Shown here: positions 8,201 through 15,984 of the stretch, piece after piece
Position numbering within the stretch: the first letter of the stretch is position 1
How the letters are laid out: each line of letters opens with the position of its first letter
DNA from: JBEKYD01 sp049511335
GTDB taxonomy: Bacteria > Acidobacteriota > Terriglobia > Bryobacterales > Bryobacteraceae
Length of the DNA: 24,289 nucleotides
NCBI GenBank assembly: GCA_049511335.1
Contig: JBEKYD010000094.1
Span: 1 to 24,289, forward strand
Direction of reading: 5' to 3'
The notes under the pieces: model-generated
The model's database searches: none
Told to the model about the DNA's origin: nothing
What the model saw: the letters and a program-made list of their open reading frames with translations, nothing else
Made by a program: the position numbers and the translations under genes

Positions 8201-8472
8201 GGCGCCACCCGGCTTTCTCGCACGGCATGGCCTCCCGCGTCGAGGAATACCCTTCGGTCCGCTCGGACGATTGGCAGCCGGCCCGCGGAAATCATCCGAA
8301 CTGACATCTTGGTGTGGCCGAGATATGCCGCCGCTTGCTCTACGGTCGGCAGCCGAGGCTCTGGAGCACGCGTCGCCGTCGCGCCTGTTATGGGTGGTTT
8401 CAGTCTTGCCGCCACCCGCTCAGCGAGAGCGTCCAACAGCGATTCCAGATCGAGCTTGAGCGGCTGGATCAT
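8197..8472 (-). CDS. AlpA/excisionase-like helix-turn-helix protein
   Basis: From ATG 8472, with AGGGTGGG just upstream, the protein has 91 residues. Residues about 41-78 (LPTVEQAAAYLGHTKMSVRM, then a basic wing ending RRVFLD) match the MerR-superfamily winged HTH of excisionase/AlpA proteins. The first 40 residues form a predicted helical region, LESLLDALAERVAARL, that may mediate dimerisation. Such proteins act as recombination directionality factors or as regulators in prophages and integrative elements. The ATGA overlap with the next gene supports the chosen frame. A longer form starting at 8544 would add residues with no homologous look. Confidence 0.75.
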   Translation of the reverse strand: MIQPLKLDLESLLDALAERVAARLKPPITGATATRAPEPRLPTVEQAAAYLGHTKMSVRMISAGRLPIVRADRRVFLDAGGHAVRESRVAP

Positions 8473-8675
8473 TGGCCCACCCTCAGGCCCCCGAAATGAT
8501 CTTCGTGAACGTTGTGAACTTCCCGCCGGGTCTGTCTGAAACACCAGATAAACGGGCTCTCGGGCCTAAATCCTTTGCTTTTAATGAATTTTCTGAGAGA
8601 ACGGAGTAAAGAAGAGAAGATCACATGTTCACGGGACAGACCCGACACAAAGTTCATGAAGTTCACAAAGTTCAT
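8469..8675 (-). CDS. Small ORF across the inverted iteron-like repeats; coding status doubtful
   Basis: The 68-residue frame overlaps its upstream and downstream neighbours by exactly four bases each (ATGA at 8672-8675 and at 8469-8472). That favours a genuine coupled gene. Against it, both ends of the peptide (MNFVNFMNFV and EVHNVHED) are simply the translation of direct repeats of the type AAGTTCAT/AAGTTCAC. The middle is AT-rich compared with every neighbour. It may serve to pass ribosomes across a regulatory or replication region rather than to make a functional protein. No family is recognised. Confidence 0.35.
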   Translation of the reverse strand: MNFVNFMNFVSGLSREHVIFSSLLRSLRKFIKSKGFRPESPFIWCFRQTRREVHNVHEDHFGGLRVGQ

Positions 8676-8676
8676 G
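8505..8676. repeat. Inverted iteron-like repeats flanking an AT-rich segment
   Basis: The right arm (8632-8666) and the reverse complement of the left arm (8505-8539) agree at 25 of 35 aligned positions. The shared parts are ACAGACCCG, then AAGTTCA and GTTCAC. The right side carries three tandem 9-bp units: AAAGTTCAT (8649-8657), GAAGTTCAC (8658-8666) and AAAGTTCAT (8667-8675). The left side has two in the opposite orientation (8505-8522). The 92 bases between the arms are AT-rich for this window. Iterons next to an AT-rich stretch and a helicase-like ATPase gene resemble a replication origin or operator; this is an inference. Confidence 0.6.
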
Positions 8677-10006
8677 CCTGCCCTCCCTGCCCAGCGCCTA
8701 ACCGATAGCGTGTCGCCAGCTCGGCGAGCTTCGTTTTGGTCACAAAGAATTGATAACCGGTTGCGGTTCGCCGGGTCTCAAATCCCATCGAGCGCACCAG
8801 CGGACCAGTCCGCTTCGCAGTAAAGCTCGGGGCGGCCTCAGTTTCCCAGTCGATGCTCACCTCGGCAGCCTTGTCAGCGACATTTTTCACGGTGAGCGTA
8901 GCAGGCCACTTCCACTCGTTCACGAGCAACTGGCGGATGGCTTCGGCGACGATGGTCAGCGGGCGCTCGGCGTGCTGCTCGTCAGCCTGGTGGCGAAGAA
9001 ACTTCAGCAGGTCGGCTCGGAAGCCGGCATCATCAGAAACCGCGTATAGCGGGGTGCCGATTTGTGTTAGCCGCGGCTCCAGATCGAGCAACTTGGACTC
9101 GTCCGTCTGGATTCTGCGGAAGTTCTCAAACCGCCAGCGCAGGAGTCTGTTCCGGAGTGCCAGCGCCTCCGCGTGGAACTCGGGTGGCAACTGGCGCGGG
9201 ACCTCGGGCCGGACCTTGCCGTCGCCTGTCCGCAAGGTGAGGCACCGCGTTTCCAGCGCCTGGTCCTTGAACTGCAAGCGAGTTGTCAAAATCTTGGGGC
9301 CGAATACGTCGAACGCGCGAGGCTCGTAATCATCGCCGCTCTTGCTCGACCGGAGCACCGGCAGGCGGGACATGTAGCCTTGGTTCAGAATTTTGATGAT
9401 GTCCGACCATAGTTCCGAGTGTTCGTAATCCGCTTCGTCGATGACGAATGTGCCCCGATAAACGTCGAGAAGCCGGAACAGGGACGATGTCGAAGTGGAG
9501 CCTCCGCCGACGATAGCTTTGTAGGCGAGGTTCCCAGCGATCTGAAGGAGGCGGCTTTTCCCTGAGCCCGGTTCGCCAAGGAATCGCAGATAAGGGACCG
9601 CCGTGAATCTATCGAAAACCCAGGTCATCAGGACGTAGTGCGCGATCAGTTCTTCCTCAAACGGCGGAACATCCGCATAGCGATGTATGAACGCAATGAT
9701 GTCCGCGAGGAGTTCCGCTTGTGTACCGTAGTCTGCCGCGTGCGAAGGAAGCAGCACAACGCCCATCGAAATGAGGCGGCCCTTGTCGGACGGCGGCACC
9801 AGGTCAGTTCCGTCCTTGCAGGGGATTTTTTCCACGGGAGCGCCGATCGGCCGGCCTTCCTTCCACTCCTCAAATTGCAATGGCGGCTGCCGCTCGGGAT
9901 CGTAGGTCGTCTCGATTAGAGTTCCGTCTTTGGCTATCGTGGATACCGTCTCCAGAGACTGTTGCCGGGAATTCTGGTTCTTGGGTGGTTGCGCGGTGGC
10001 GCCCAT
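8672..10006 (-). CDS. P-loop ATPase of helicase/primase-associated type (integrated element)
   Basis: I choose ATG 10006, with GGGAGG ten bases upstream, giving 444 residues; the longer frame to 10174 runs through the tRNA-like gene. A Walker A motif, GEPGSGKS, is at 144-151 and a Walker B, TFVIDEAD, at about 186-193. Between them is a Ser/Thr-rich sensor-like region. After about 240, ILTTRLQFKDQALETRCLTL resembles the arginine-finger part of phage or plasmid AAA+ helicases. The C-terminal 110 residues are probably a winged-helix domain. It likely works in replication or mobilisation of the element. It is followed by the iteron-like repeats, a frequent arrangement for replication initiators or helicases. 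Confidence 0.75.
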   Translation of the reverse strand: MGATAQPPKNQNSRQQSLETVSTIAKDGTLIETTYDPERQPPLQFEEWKEGRPIGAPVEKIPCKDGTDLVPPSDKGRLISMGVVLLPSHAADYGTQAELLADIIAFIHRYADVPPFEEELIAHYVLMTWVFDRFTAVPYLRFLGEPGSGKSRLLQIAGNLAYKAIVGGGSTSTSSLFRLLDVYRGTFVIDEADYEHSELWSDIIKILNQGYMSRLPVLRSSKSGDDYEPRAFDVFGPKILTTRLQFKDQALETRCLTLRTGDGKVRPEVPRQLPPEFHAEALALRNRLLRWRFENFRRIQTDESKLLDLEPRLTQIGTPLYAVSDDAGFRADLLKFLRHQADEQHAERPLTIVAEAIRQLLVNEWKWPATLTVKNVADKAAEVSIDWETEAAPSFTAKRTGPLVRSMGFETRRTATGYQFFVTKTKLAELATRYRLGAGQGGQA

Positions 10007-10107
10007 TTTACTGCGCCTCCCGGCCACCATCGCTGGCACGCTCATGGATCGCAGAGGCCGAGATCGCCCGTGTTGAAAACGCCACCACGGGGGAATACAC
10101 TTGTGAG

Positions 10108-10190
10108 CGGAGGGCGGCGGAATCGAACCACGGTCCCGGCAGGACGCGCCGGCTCTCAAGTCGGCTCCTGGCACCAGCCAGACGCCCTCC
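10108..10190 (-). tRNA. tRNA-Ser(UGA)-like gene with 8/4 acceptor branch
   Basis: The minus strand folds as a class II tRNA. The acceptor stem has eight pairs (GGAGGGCG at 10190-10183 with CGCCCTCC at 10116-10109) and a G discriminator at 10108. The T arm has only four pairs (GTGG at 10131-10128, loop TTCGATT, CCGC at 10120-10117), so the branch is 8/4, not 7/5. The D arm has a four-base loop, TGGT (10176-10173). A long variable arm pairs GTCC (10145-10142) with GGAC (10136-10133). The anticodon stem GCCG/CGGC has an adjacent A-C mismatch, and the loop reads CTTGAGAG, placing TGA at 10158-10156. CCA is not encoded. The eight-base loop leaves doubt whether it is charged and translates normally. 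Known 8/4 tRNAs occur in Acidobacteria and phages. Confidence 0.72.
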
Positions 10191-10282
10191 GATCTTTAGT
10201 TGGTCAATGGTTGCGAGAATCACGGGCGGCTCATCGGGTGTCACCGCGCCTCCGACCCGCCGCCCCCTTGAGCGGAATTGAG

Positions 10283-10474
10283 TCACTCGGTGATCGCGCT
10301 CGGCTGGTAGCGGACCAAGAAACCTCCCACTCGTAAAAAGCGCGGGCCGGTGCCCAACATTCGCCAACGTCTCAGGGAGCTCACGCTAACACTGAGCCGA
10401 CGGGATACCTCAACGTCAGTGAGCAGCGGTATTGATTCCTGCTCTGCGGAGCAGATGTCTGATTTTTCCTGCAC
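10283..10474 (-). CDS. AlpA/excisionase-like HTH protein
   Basis: This 63-residue protein starts at GTG 10474. Residues 17-55 (LLTDVEVSRRLSVSVSSLRR, then WRMLGTGPRFLRVGG) are the classic short helix-turn-helix of the AlpA/excisionase group. It is the first gene of the minus-strand cluster and precedes the tRNA-like gene by about 90 bases. It probably controls excision or early transcription of the element. A start further in would cut into the HTH, so the GTG is the best choice even though no strong ribosome binding site is seen. Confidence 0.75.
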   Translation of the reverse strand: MQEKSDICSAEQESIPLLTDVEVSRRLSVSVSSLRRWRMLGTGPRFLRVGGFLVRYQPSAITE

Positions 10475-10557
10475 GCTGACAGCATGCCTTAGGCTACCGC
10501 GAGGATAAAGCTTGAGAATATTTTCGCGCGAGGAAATTACTTAGGCCTTTTCTCGCA

Positions 10558-11094
10558 CTACTTGAGGCATGAATAAACCTGCTGGCGATATCTATCGGCA
10601 AGTTTCTTGTGGTCAGACCGTGATAGGGCTCGGAGCTCCTCGCGCGAGAGTATCAACCCGACCAGTTTTCCAAAGCTCGGCTTACCATTCTCCAGCCACA
10701 CCCTAGTAATTTCCTGCGCTTCCTGATCTTTCCTGGGCCGGCCGCGTTTGCGCGCCGGCAACAAGATGCCGCGGTTGCCGTTGGAGTCATACGGGCTCAA
10801 GGGAGGCTGAGGCAGCCGATACTCGGCGCAGAAATCGCGCTTGAATACGCCGCGTGGAAGGAGGATCTCGTGCGCCTCCAGAAAATCCTGAAGAATCGCC
10901 GAATACAGATCCGGATAGTCGAGGGATTTCATCAGTGCAAAATAGTGTGCGCGGAAGACAGCACGCGCCGCACTCTTCGAGCGGGAAGGGGACGGCGGAA
11001 GCATCTTCCCCCGATCGCGCTCGAACTCCCGAAGACGTTCTTCTCCTTGCTTGACCGCAGCTTCGGCCGCGGATCTTAAGGCGAGTCTGTCCAT
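10558..11094 (-). CDS. Hypothetical basic protein with an AT-hook-like motif
   Basis: From ATG 11094, preceded by GGGGGAG, the protein has 178 residues. It begins with a charged helix (ALRSAAEAAVKQGEERLREFERDRGK), then a region LDYPDLYSAILQDFLEAHEILLP. Residues 115-122 are RKRGRPRK, an AT-hook core (GRP flanked by basic residues), suggesting minor-groove DNA binding. No catalytic motif is visible. It lies upstream of and in the same direction as the integrated-element cluster, with only 83 bases to the HTH start, and may belong to the element. I do not recognise the family. Confidence 0.6.
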   Translation of the reverse strand: MDRLALRSAAEAAVKQGEERLREFERDRGKMLPPSPSRSKSAARAVFRAHYFALMKSLDYPDLYSAILQDFLEAHEILLPRGVFKRDFCAEYRLPQPPLSPYDSNGNRGILLPARKRGRPRKDQEAQEITRVWLENGKPSFGKLVGLILSREELRALSRSDHKKLADRYRQQVYSCLK

Positions 11095-11291
11095 CGCTCC
11101 CCCTGGAAACGATTCCCCTGAGTCTGGTATAGCCGCCAACCGGCAGGGGACCGGCTTTCGCCTCGCGTTGGCTAGGCGGCTGAGAACATTCTACGCCTCT
11201 GCCCTGGAGTCGTTCCTTCTTACCGAGGGCCAGGCGTGGCCTCTTGCGAGTCCATCACGGGGCGCGACGCGCTTGTGATAATGGGACCAGC

Positions 11292-11942
11292 GTGCCACTT
11301 CCCCGATTTGAACCGATGCCCCTGGCGCGGCTGGCGGAGCCGTTCGACCACCAGGACTGGATCTTCGAGCTGAAGTACGACGGGTTCAGGGCGTTGGCAG
11401 CGATCGAGAACGGCCGGTGCCGGCTGATCTCGCGCAACCGGAACGCGTTCAAATCGTTCCCTGGCCTGTGCGCGGGCATTGCGAGTGCCATCCGCGGCGA
11501 GACGGTCCTCGACGGCGAAATCGTCTACCTGGACCGGGACGGAGTGCCGCGGTTCTACGACCTGATGCGCCGCCGCGGGCCGCAGTGCTTCTACGCATTC
11601 GACTTGCTTTGGCTGGACGGCGAGGATCTGCGGGAGCGCCCGTTACTGGAGCGGAAACGCCTCCTCCGCCGGATCGTCAAACCGCCGGTGCTGTTCGCGG
11701 ACCACGTTCGGGCGGAGGGAACCGCGCTTTTCCAAGCCGTGCGCGAGCGCGATCTCGAAGGCATCGTGGCGAAGCTGGCGAACGGGCGGTACCAGCCGGC
11801 GGCGACCAGTTGGGTGAAGATCAAGAATCCGGATTACAGCCAGGCGGTAGGCCGGGCGGACTTCTTCGACCGGAAGGCGCGTGGAGGAGGGCGGGAGACG
11901 AGGAACGCGCAATTGAGCGTGCCTGACCGACGAAGAGCTTGA
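11292..11942 (+). CDS. ATP-dependent DNA ligase, stand-alone adenylation domain
   Basis: From GTG 11292 there are 216 residues. The nucleotidyltransferase motifs occur in order: motif I KYDG at 28-31 with Lys28 as the AMP-accepting lysine, motif III in FYAFDLLWLDG (100-110), motif IV EGIVAK (156-161) and motif V WVKIK (174-178). The usual OB-fold domain that follows in LigD-type ligases is absent: about 38 residues remain after motif V, rich in Arg and Gly. Such short ligases occur in bacteria that have non-homologous end joining, but no Ku, polymerase or nuclease partner is nearby. The protein may act with partners elsewhere or be a reduced form. ATG 11316 is an alternative start. Confidence 0.8.
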   Translation: MPLPRFEPMPLARLAEPFDHQDWIFELKYDGFRALAAIENGRCRLISRNRNAFKSFPGLCAGIASAIRGETVLDGEIVYLDRDGVPRFYDLMRRRGPQCFYAFDLLWLDGEDLRERPLLERKRLLRRIVKPPVLFADHVRAEGTALFQAVRERDLEGIVAKLANGRYQPAATSWVKIKNPDYSQAVGRADFFDRKARGGGRETRNAQLSVPDRRRA

Positions 11943-12150
11943 CGCGGGGGAGCGCGTGGGAAGCCTCTCGTTGATACGGCGCCCTGGTGGAGTCGAACTT
12001 CTACGCAACGGGCGTGATACAGCCAAGTGACTGAGGCGGGGACGCGCCGGACGATTGCCAGCGGGGCTGTACGGAAGCGGCACGCTATACCGCTATACCC
12101 TACGTCGCGACTGAAGATCAGGCAGCGCTGGAGGGGCCGCCCTGGATGAA

Positions 12151-14278
12151 CTAACACACCTTCTTGAGCAGCGTTCCAAAGATTTGCGCCGCCGCAGGCA
12201 TCGCCGGCTCAGCGATGGCCTCCAGATACGGGTCACTCGATCCGGAGTAGATCCCACCGAGTTGAATACCGCTCTTCGCCAACGCATTCTTCACCCGCTC
12301 GCGGAAGTAATAATCGCCATCCACTCCGAACCACCAGCGTCCCCAAGAAGTTTTCGGCCGCCCGGATTCTGTGAATACGACTGCCGACGACCACTTTGGT
12401 TCGCGCGTCAAATCCCAGGAATCGCCGGACTGCGCGAACATGCTCCGCAGAAGCTTCGCGTACAGTTCCTCGGGCTGCGCACACTGCGATAGCCCGAACG
12501 CGCCCGTCGTGTGCCGGTAGCAGTTCCAAGATTTCAATTCCGTCAGTGTCGCCGGCCAAAAAGCCTCCTCGAACACCGCCTCCGGGAAATGCAGGTGCGC
12601 GTTGCAAAGTTCCGCCAAGCCTTGCATGCGGAGTTCGCTGAGCATCGTCGTCTGATCCAGCCGGCTGGGTGCCTCGGCGAACAGCAATAACTCTTTCGTT
12701 CGTAAAAACGTGATAAACCGCTTCACCTCTTTCTCCGAAGGCAGCGCGTAGGCCGCAGCAGGGTCTCCGTGGCGTCCACTGCCGCCGGCCGACCAGAACT
12801 TTCCCCGTTCCCGGCCCTTCGAAAGCACCTCCGGCAGATGAACCGCAAGCACGTGCCGCTTCGCCGCGCGGGCCTGCGCGGCTAACTGATCGGCCCCCAC
12901 CGGGCGACTCTCGTTACTCCCAGGCGCTAACGCTCTTGCGCGCTCCGTCTGGATTTTATGCAGTTGCTTACCCACCCAGTCGATATGCTGCCGCAATTCG
13001 TGCTCGAACAAATGTTGCAGCACCGGACTGGGCTGGATCTCATGTTGAATGATCTGGATGACCGGCCCGGGAGTCACGCCATAGCCGCTGTGGCAGGCAG
13101 CCAACTCGGCCTCGATTCCTTTCGCCGTCAGTTCCAACACCACATCGCGCGTCATTTCGGAGCAGCAGTGGAAATCGTGACAACACTCCGCCGACATTGG
13201 GTGTCCCGCAACAATTTCCTTCTTTCGTTCGGACGTGCAGAAAACGCTCGCGCCCCAGCGAATCGCCGATTCCCTCACCACAGCACGCGGCAAATGGTGC
13301 CGTCCGTTGGCGCTGAACAGCAAGGCGCGCGGCCGCACCGCGCTCAGGATTTCTTCATGCGCTGCCCCATTCTCGATATAGAGGCGGCCGCCGTGATGTG
13401 GTGCCTTCATTACATCTGCGTGCATCCCGAGCGGATGCTTCATCAGCAGGTACGTCCAGTTTTCCTGATCGCCTGTCAATAGAATCCGGTGCCTGCGTCC
13501 ACCTGTCACCGCATCCATCCAGAGCACGAGGCTCGTGTTGTTCAGAATCGAATCGCCAAAGAATTCTGGATCGTCATTCTGGCTTGCGCCCCACTCCAGA
13601 CGAACCTTATCGGCATCCGGGCGAACCGTGGATTGTCGCACCCACCGCAGGTCCTCCGGCACCAGCGCCCCTGTCAACAACTGCCGGTGGAGCTCCATTT
13701 CATTCGCTGGCTGTTCCACCGGAACCGGAGGCGGCGGGCCTCCCAGCCAACCGAGCGGCGTCGGGGTTTGCGTGAACAGCCACCGCACGTCGTCGCTGGT
13801 TAGCAGCGTACGGATCATCCGCGCCGCTGGGGAAAGCACATGCAGCGCGGGCCCAAGCTCATTCAATGGGGCCGAACCGTAGCCTTCCAGCGGATACATC
13901 ACGTTCGTCTTGGCTGCCGCCAACCCCTCCTCCAGCTCCCGCGCGCGCTCCATGCCGCGACGGACCTTGTCGCCGAACAACCACTCGTGACGCTGGAAGG
14001 CCGGCAGGCAGGGCGCCCAATACGTCGCTATACCATAGTGCTGCCACACAGCCTCCAGTCCGCCGATGTGATCAGCATCGAAATGAGTCAGCACCAGCAG
14101 ATCCAGTTCCCCCACCTTGTGGATATCCAGCGCTTTCCTCAAAGCTGCCGGCGATTCGCCGCCGTCCACCAGGACTGCATACGCGACATTATCCGGGTCC
14201 TTGTTCTGTGAACCACTGCGCAAGCGTGGCATCACCGTGTCCGATTCCTAAAGACACAAGCTTGAGTTTTGCGGGCAT
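12151..14278 (-). pseudogene. ComEC-like metallo-beta-lactamase-fold protein, frameshifted near the N-terminus
   Basis: The natural start is ATG 14278 with AAGGAAACG upstream. It reads MPAKLKLVSLGIGHGDATLA, the usual first strand of ComEC/Rec2-type metallo-beta-lactamases, and stops at 14189-14191. The rest of the protein is in the next frame, open from 14235 to 12151 (694 codons). In that frame HFDADHIGG (51-59) is the metal-binding HxDxDH motif; ILLTGD and APHHGG further on supply the other metal ligands. The junction lies in 14191-14235 and needs a +1 shift. About 350 C-terminal residues, with two Cys/His pairs (CCHDFHCC) and many Trp, match no domain I know. It may be a recent mutation, a sequencing error or a programmed shift. 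Confidence 0.7.
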
Positions 14279-14561
14279 CTGCGTTTCCTTCCATCCTACG
14301 CCCTTGCCACCTTCCGTTCCTCCCCGGTGAACTGGCAACCCTGCCATCCCACGGCCCCAATACAGAATCGGCAACGCATGGCGTATTCCGTAATTCGTGT
14401 GCAGAGCCGGTTTCTAATGTGTGAAGACTAGCCTAAGATCCGATTGGTACCTAAATACGCCCTGGGTTCTCACGGCGGCGAACTCCCGCGTCACCGCGCC
14501 ACGGACCGACGCTTCGCTATGCACATGAGCTATTCTGGTGCAGTCGGGTACGGTGAGCACA

Positions 14562-15413
14562 ATGGAGAATCTCAGGAATCCCCTGCTTGACATGGAAATC
14601 CGCCTAGAGGAGAAACGGGTTTTGATGCTCGCCGGTTCTGATCTAGACTTCCCATCCCCGGCACTTGGCTCCGCTCCTCACCGTCTGTTAATCTGCGAAG
14701 ACGCACCTCCTAAGAGTTGGCAGCAAGAGAACATGGTCGGGTGGCATATTCGACGACTGGCGATCGAACCGCGCTGGCGATTTGTCGTTTCCGACGATAG
14801 TGCGATTCTCACGGAACTGGACGAGGCGTACAATTTCAAGGGCCTGTATTCCGCGCGTGGCGAAGCCGTCGAGCCCATCGTGAAGTATTTTGACGAGCTC
14901 TGGGAGTCTGCCACCGACTATGTCCCGAGCGGCCTAGAAATGGTGGAGGTGCGACGTGCCGGGCATATAGCAGTCCTGCGTAAGGGCGACCCGTACATGG
15001 ATGATCGGATACAACAGTTCGCCAGAAATCCGCAGGATCTGCGCACGCTTGAACCGAACGACTTCGAGCAACTTATCGCTGAACTTTTGCGCCGCGACGG
15101 AATGAATGTTCAATTGACCGGACGTGGTCGCGACGGGGGCCGTGATGTGCTGGCTTGGCCGAGCAGTGCGCCTTCTCGGGCGCTGTGGCTAGTTGAATGC
15201 AAGCGGTACGCAGCGCCACGCAAGGTCGATGTTCGCTTGGTACGGGCGCTTTACGGTGTGCTCGAGGCGGAACGTGCCACTATGGGAATGCTTGTCACTA
15301 CATCCGACTTCACGCGGCCGGCCCGTGAATTTGAACGAGGTGTCAGTAATCGGCTAGTGCTTCGGAATTTCGGCGAGGTAGCAAAATGGCTGAAACGCCT
15401 AGCCGAGCGCTGA
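14562..15413 (+). CDS. Mrr-type restriction endonuclease family protein
   Basis: The start ATG 14562 gives 283 residues; GTG 14538 would add eight. Residues 160-260 form an Mrr-like PD-(D/E)xK nuclease domain: FEQLIAELLRRDG helix, RGRDGGRDV with Asp195, and VECKRY with Glu212 and Lys214, followed by VTTSDFTRPAREF. Residues 1-150 are a different, unrecognised domain (VGWHIRRLAIEPRWRFVVSD) that may sense the target. Mrr proteins cut methylated foreign DNA, so a defence role is likely. No methyltransferase is adjacent, which fits a type IV enzyme. It is divergent from the metallo-beta-lactamase gene, with a 283-base spacer that shows no clear promoter. Confidence 0.8.
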   Translation: MENLRNPLLDMEIRLEEKRVLMLAGSDLDFPSPALGSAPHRLLICEDAPPKSWQQENMVGWHIRRLAIEPRWRFVVSDDSAILTELDEAYNFKGLYSARGEAVEPIVKYFDELWESATDYVPSGLEMVEVRRAGHIAVLRKGDPYMDDRIQQFARNPQDLRTLEPNDFEQLIAELLRRDGMNVQLTGRGRDGGRDVLAWPSSAPSRALWLVECKRYAAPRKVDVRLVRALYGVLEAERATMGMLVTTSDFTRPAREFERGVSNRLVLRNFGEVAKWLKRLAER

Positions 15414-15984
15414 CCGAGTACCACGTCGTATTGGCGCATGTCACACGCGCCCGCTGACTGAGTGCTTCATTTGTGTCTGCAACTGCGACTCACTGCAAGG
15501 ACCCCGGCCGGGTGGCTAGCGATTCAGCGAAGGGGCTGCGCCCGTTTTGTCGGGGAATCGCGCAACCGGGCAATCCGTAAGTTTGAACGGACTATATCGG
15601 AGACCCGCACCCGTCTGACGGCACGGAGGCGCAAGTTGACTCTTCAGTCTGCGGTGTCAACGCAGCGCACGGATGGCTGGAGGGGTCCGCGAATCGTGGG
15701 CAGTTTCGAACCTCAACGCCACAATCCTTGGCCCGCGACTGCCACCGGTGAACCACTCCTCTAGCCTTCTGGAGTCCATCCGGACGTGTAGTCCCCATGT
15801 CGGACAGGTGCTCGGCGAGCAAGACGAGGCTACCGAAACCGGGTCCCGAACGCTCTCGGTCCAAACGCTGGTTCGCATCGGGCTGCCTGATCGCCCTCAG
15901 CCCGGCCGCTGCATCCGAATTCTCGCGCACTTCGGGCACTTCCACGGCGACTTACGAAATGCAGCACAAGGCATGTTAAACCGC
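15414..15984. other. 571-base spacer without a recognisable gene
   Basis: I looked for coding sense on both strands. Open frames exist, because the DNA is GC-rich, but none gives a protein-like composition, a ribosome binding site or a family motif. No hairpin with a T-tract, no tRNA-like structure and no repeat shared with the other spacers was found. A weak likeness to the MITE core (CGCGC.ACCGGG then ATCCGTAA, around 15555-15585) is too short to claim. Confidence 0.4.

Noticed and set aside
10008..10367. A 119-codon minus-strand frame through the tRNA-like gene
   Set aside because: It overlaps the HTH gene and the tRNA-like gene and has no ribosome binding site or family likeness.
11972..12042. 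A possible tRNA or tRNA 3' end on the minus strand (GTTCGACTCC followed by ACCAGGGCGCC)
   Set aside because: The length is right and the acceptor partly pairs, but the T stem cannot form and there is no convincing anticodon arm. It could be an attachment-site remnant, but the evidence is too thin.
12080..12105. Short direct repeat GCTATACC
   Set aside because: Only two copies of eight bases; too short to carry meaning by itself.
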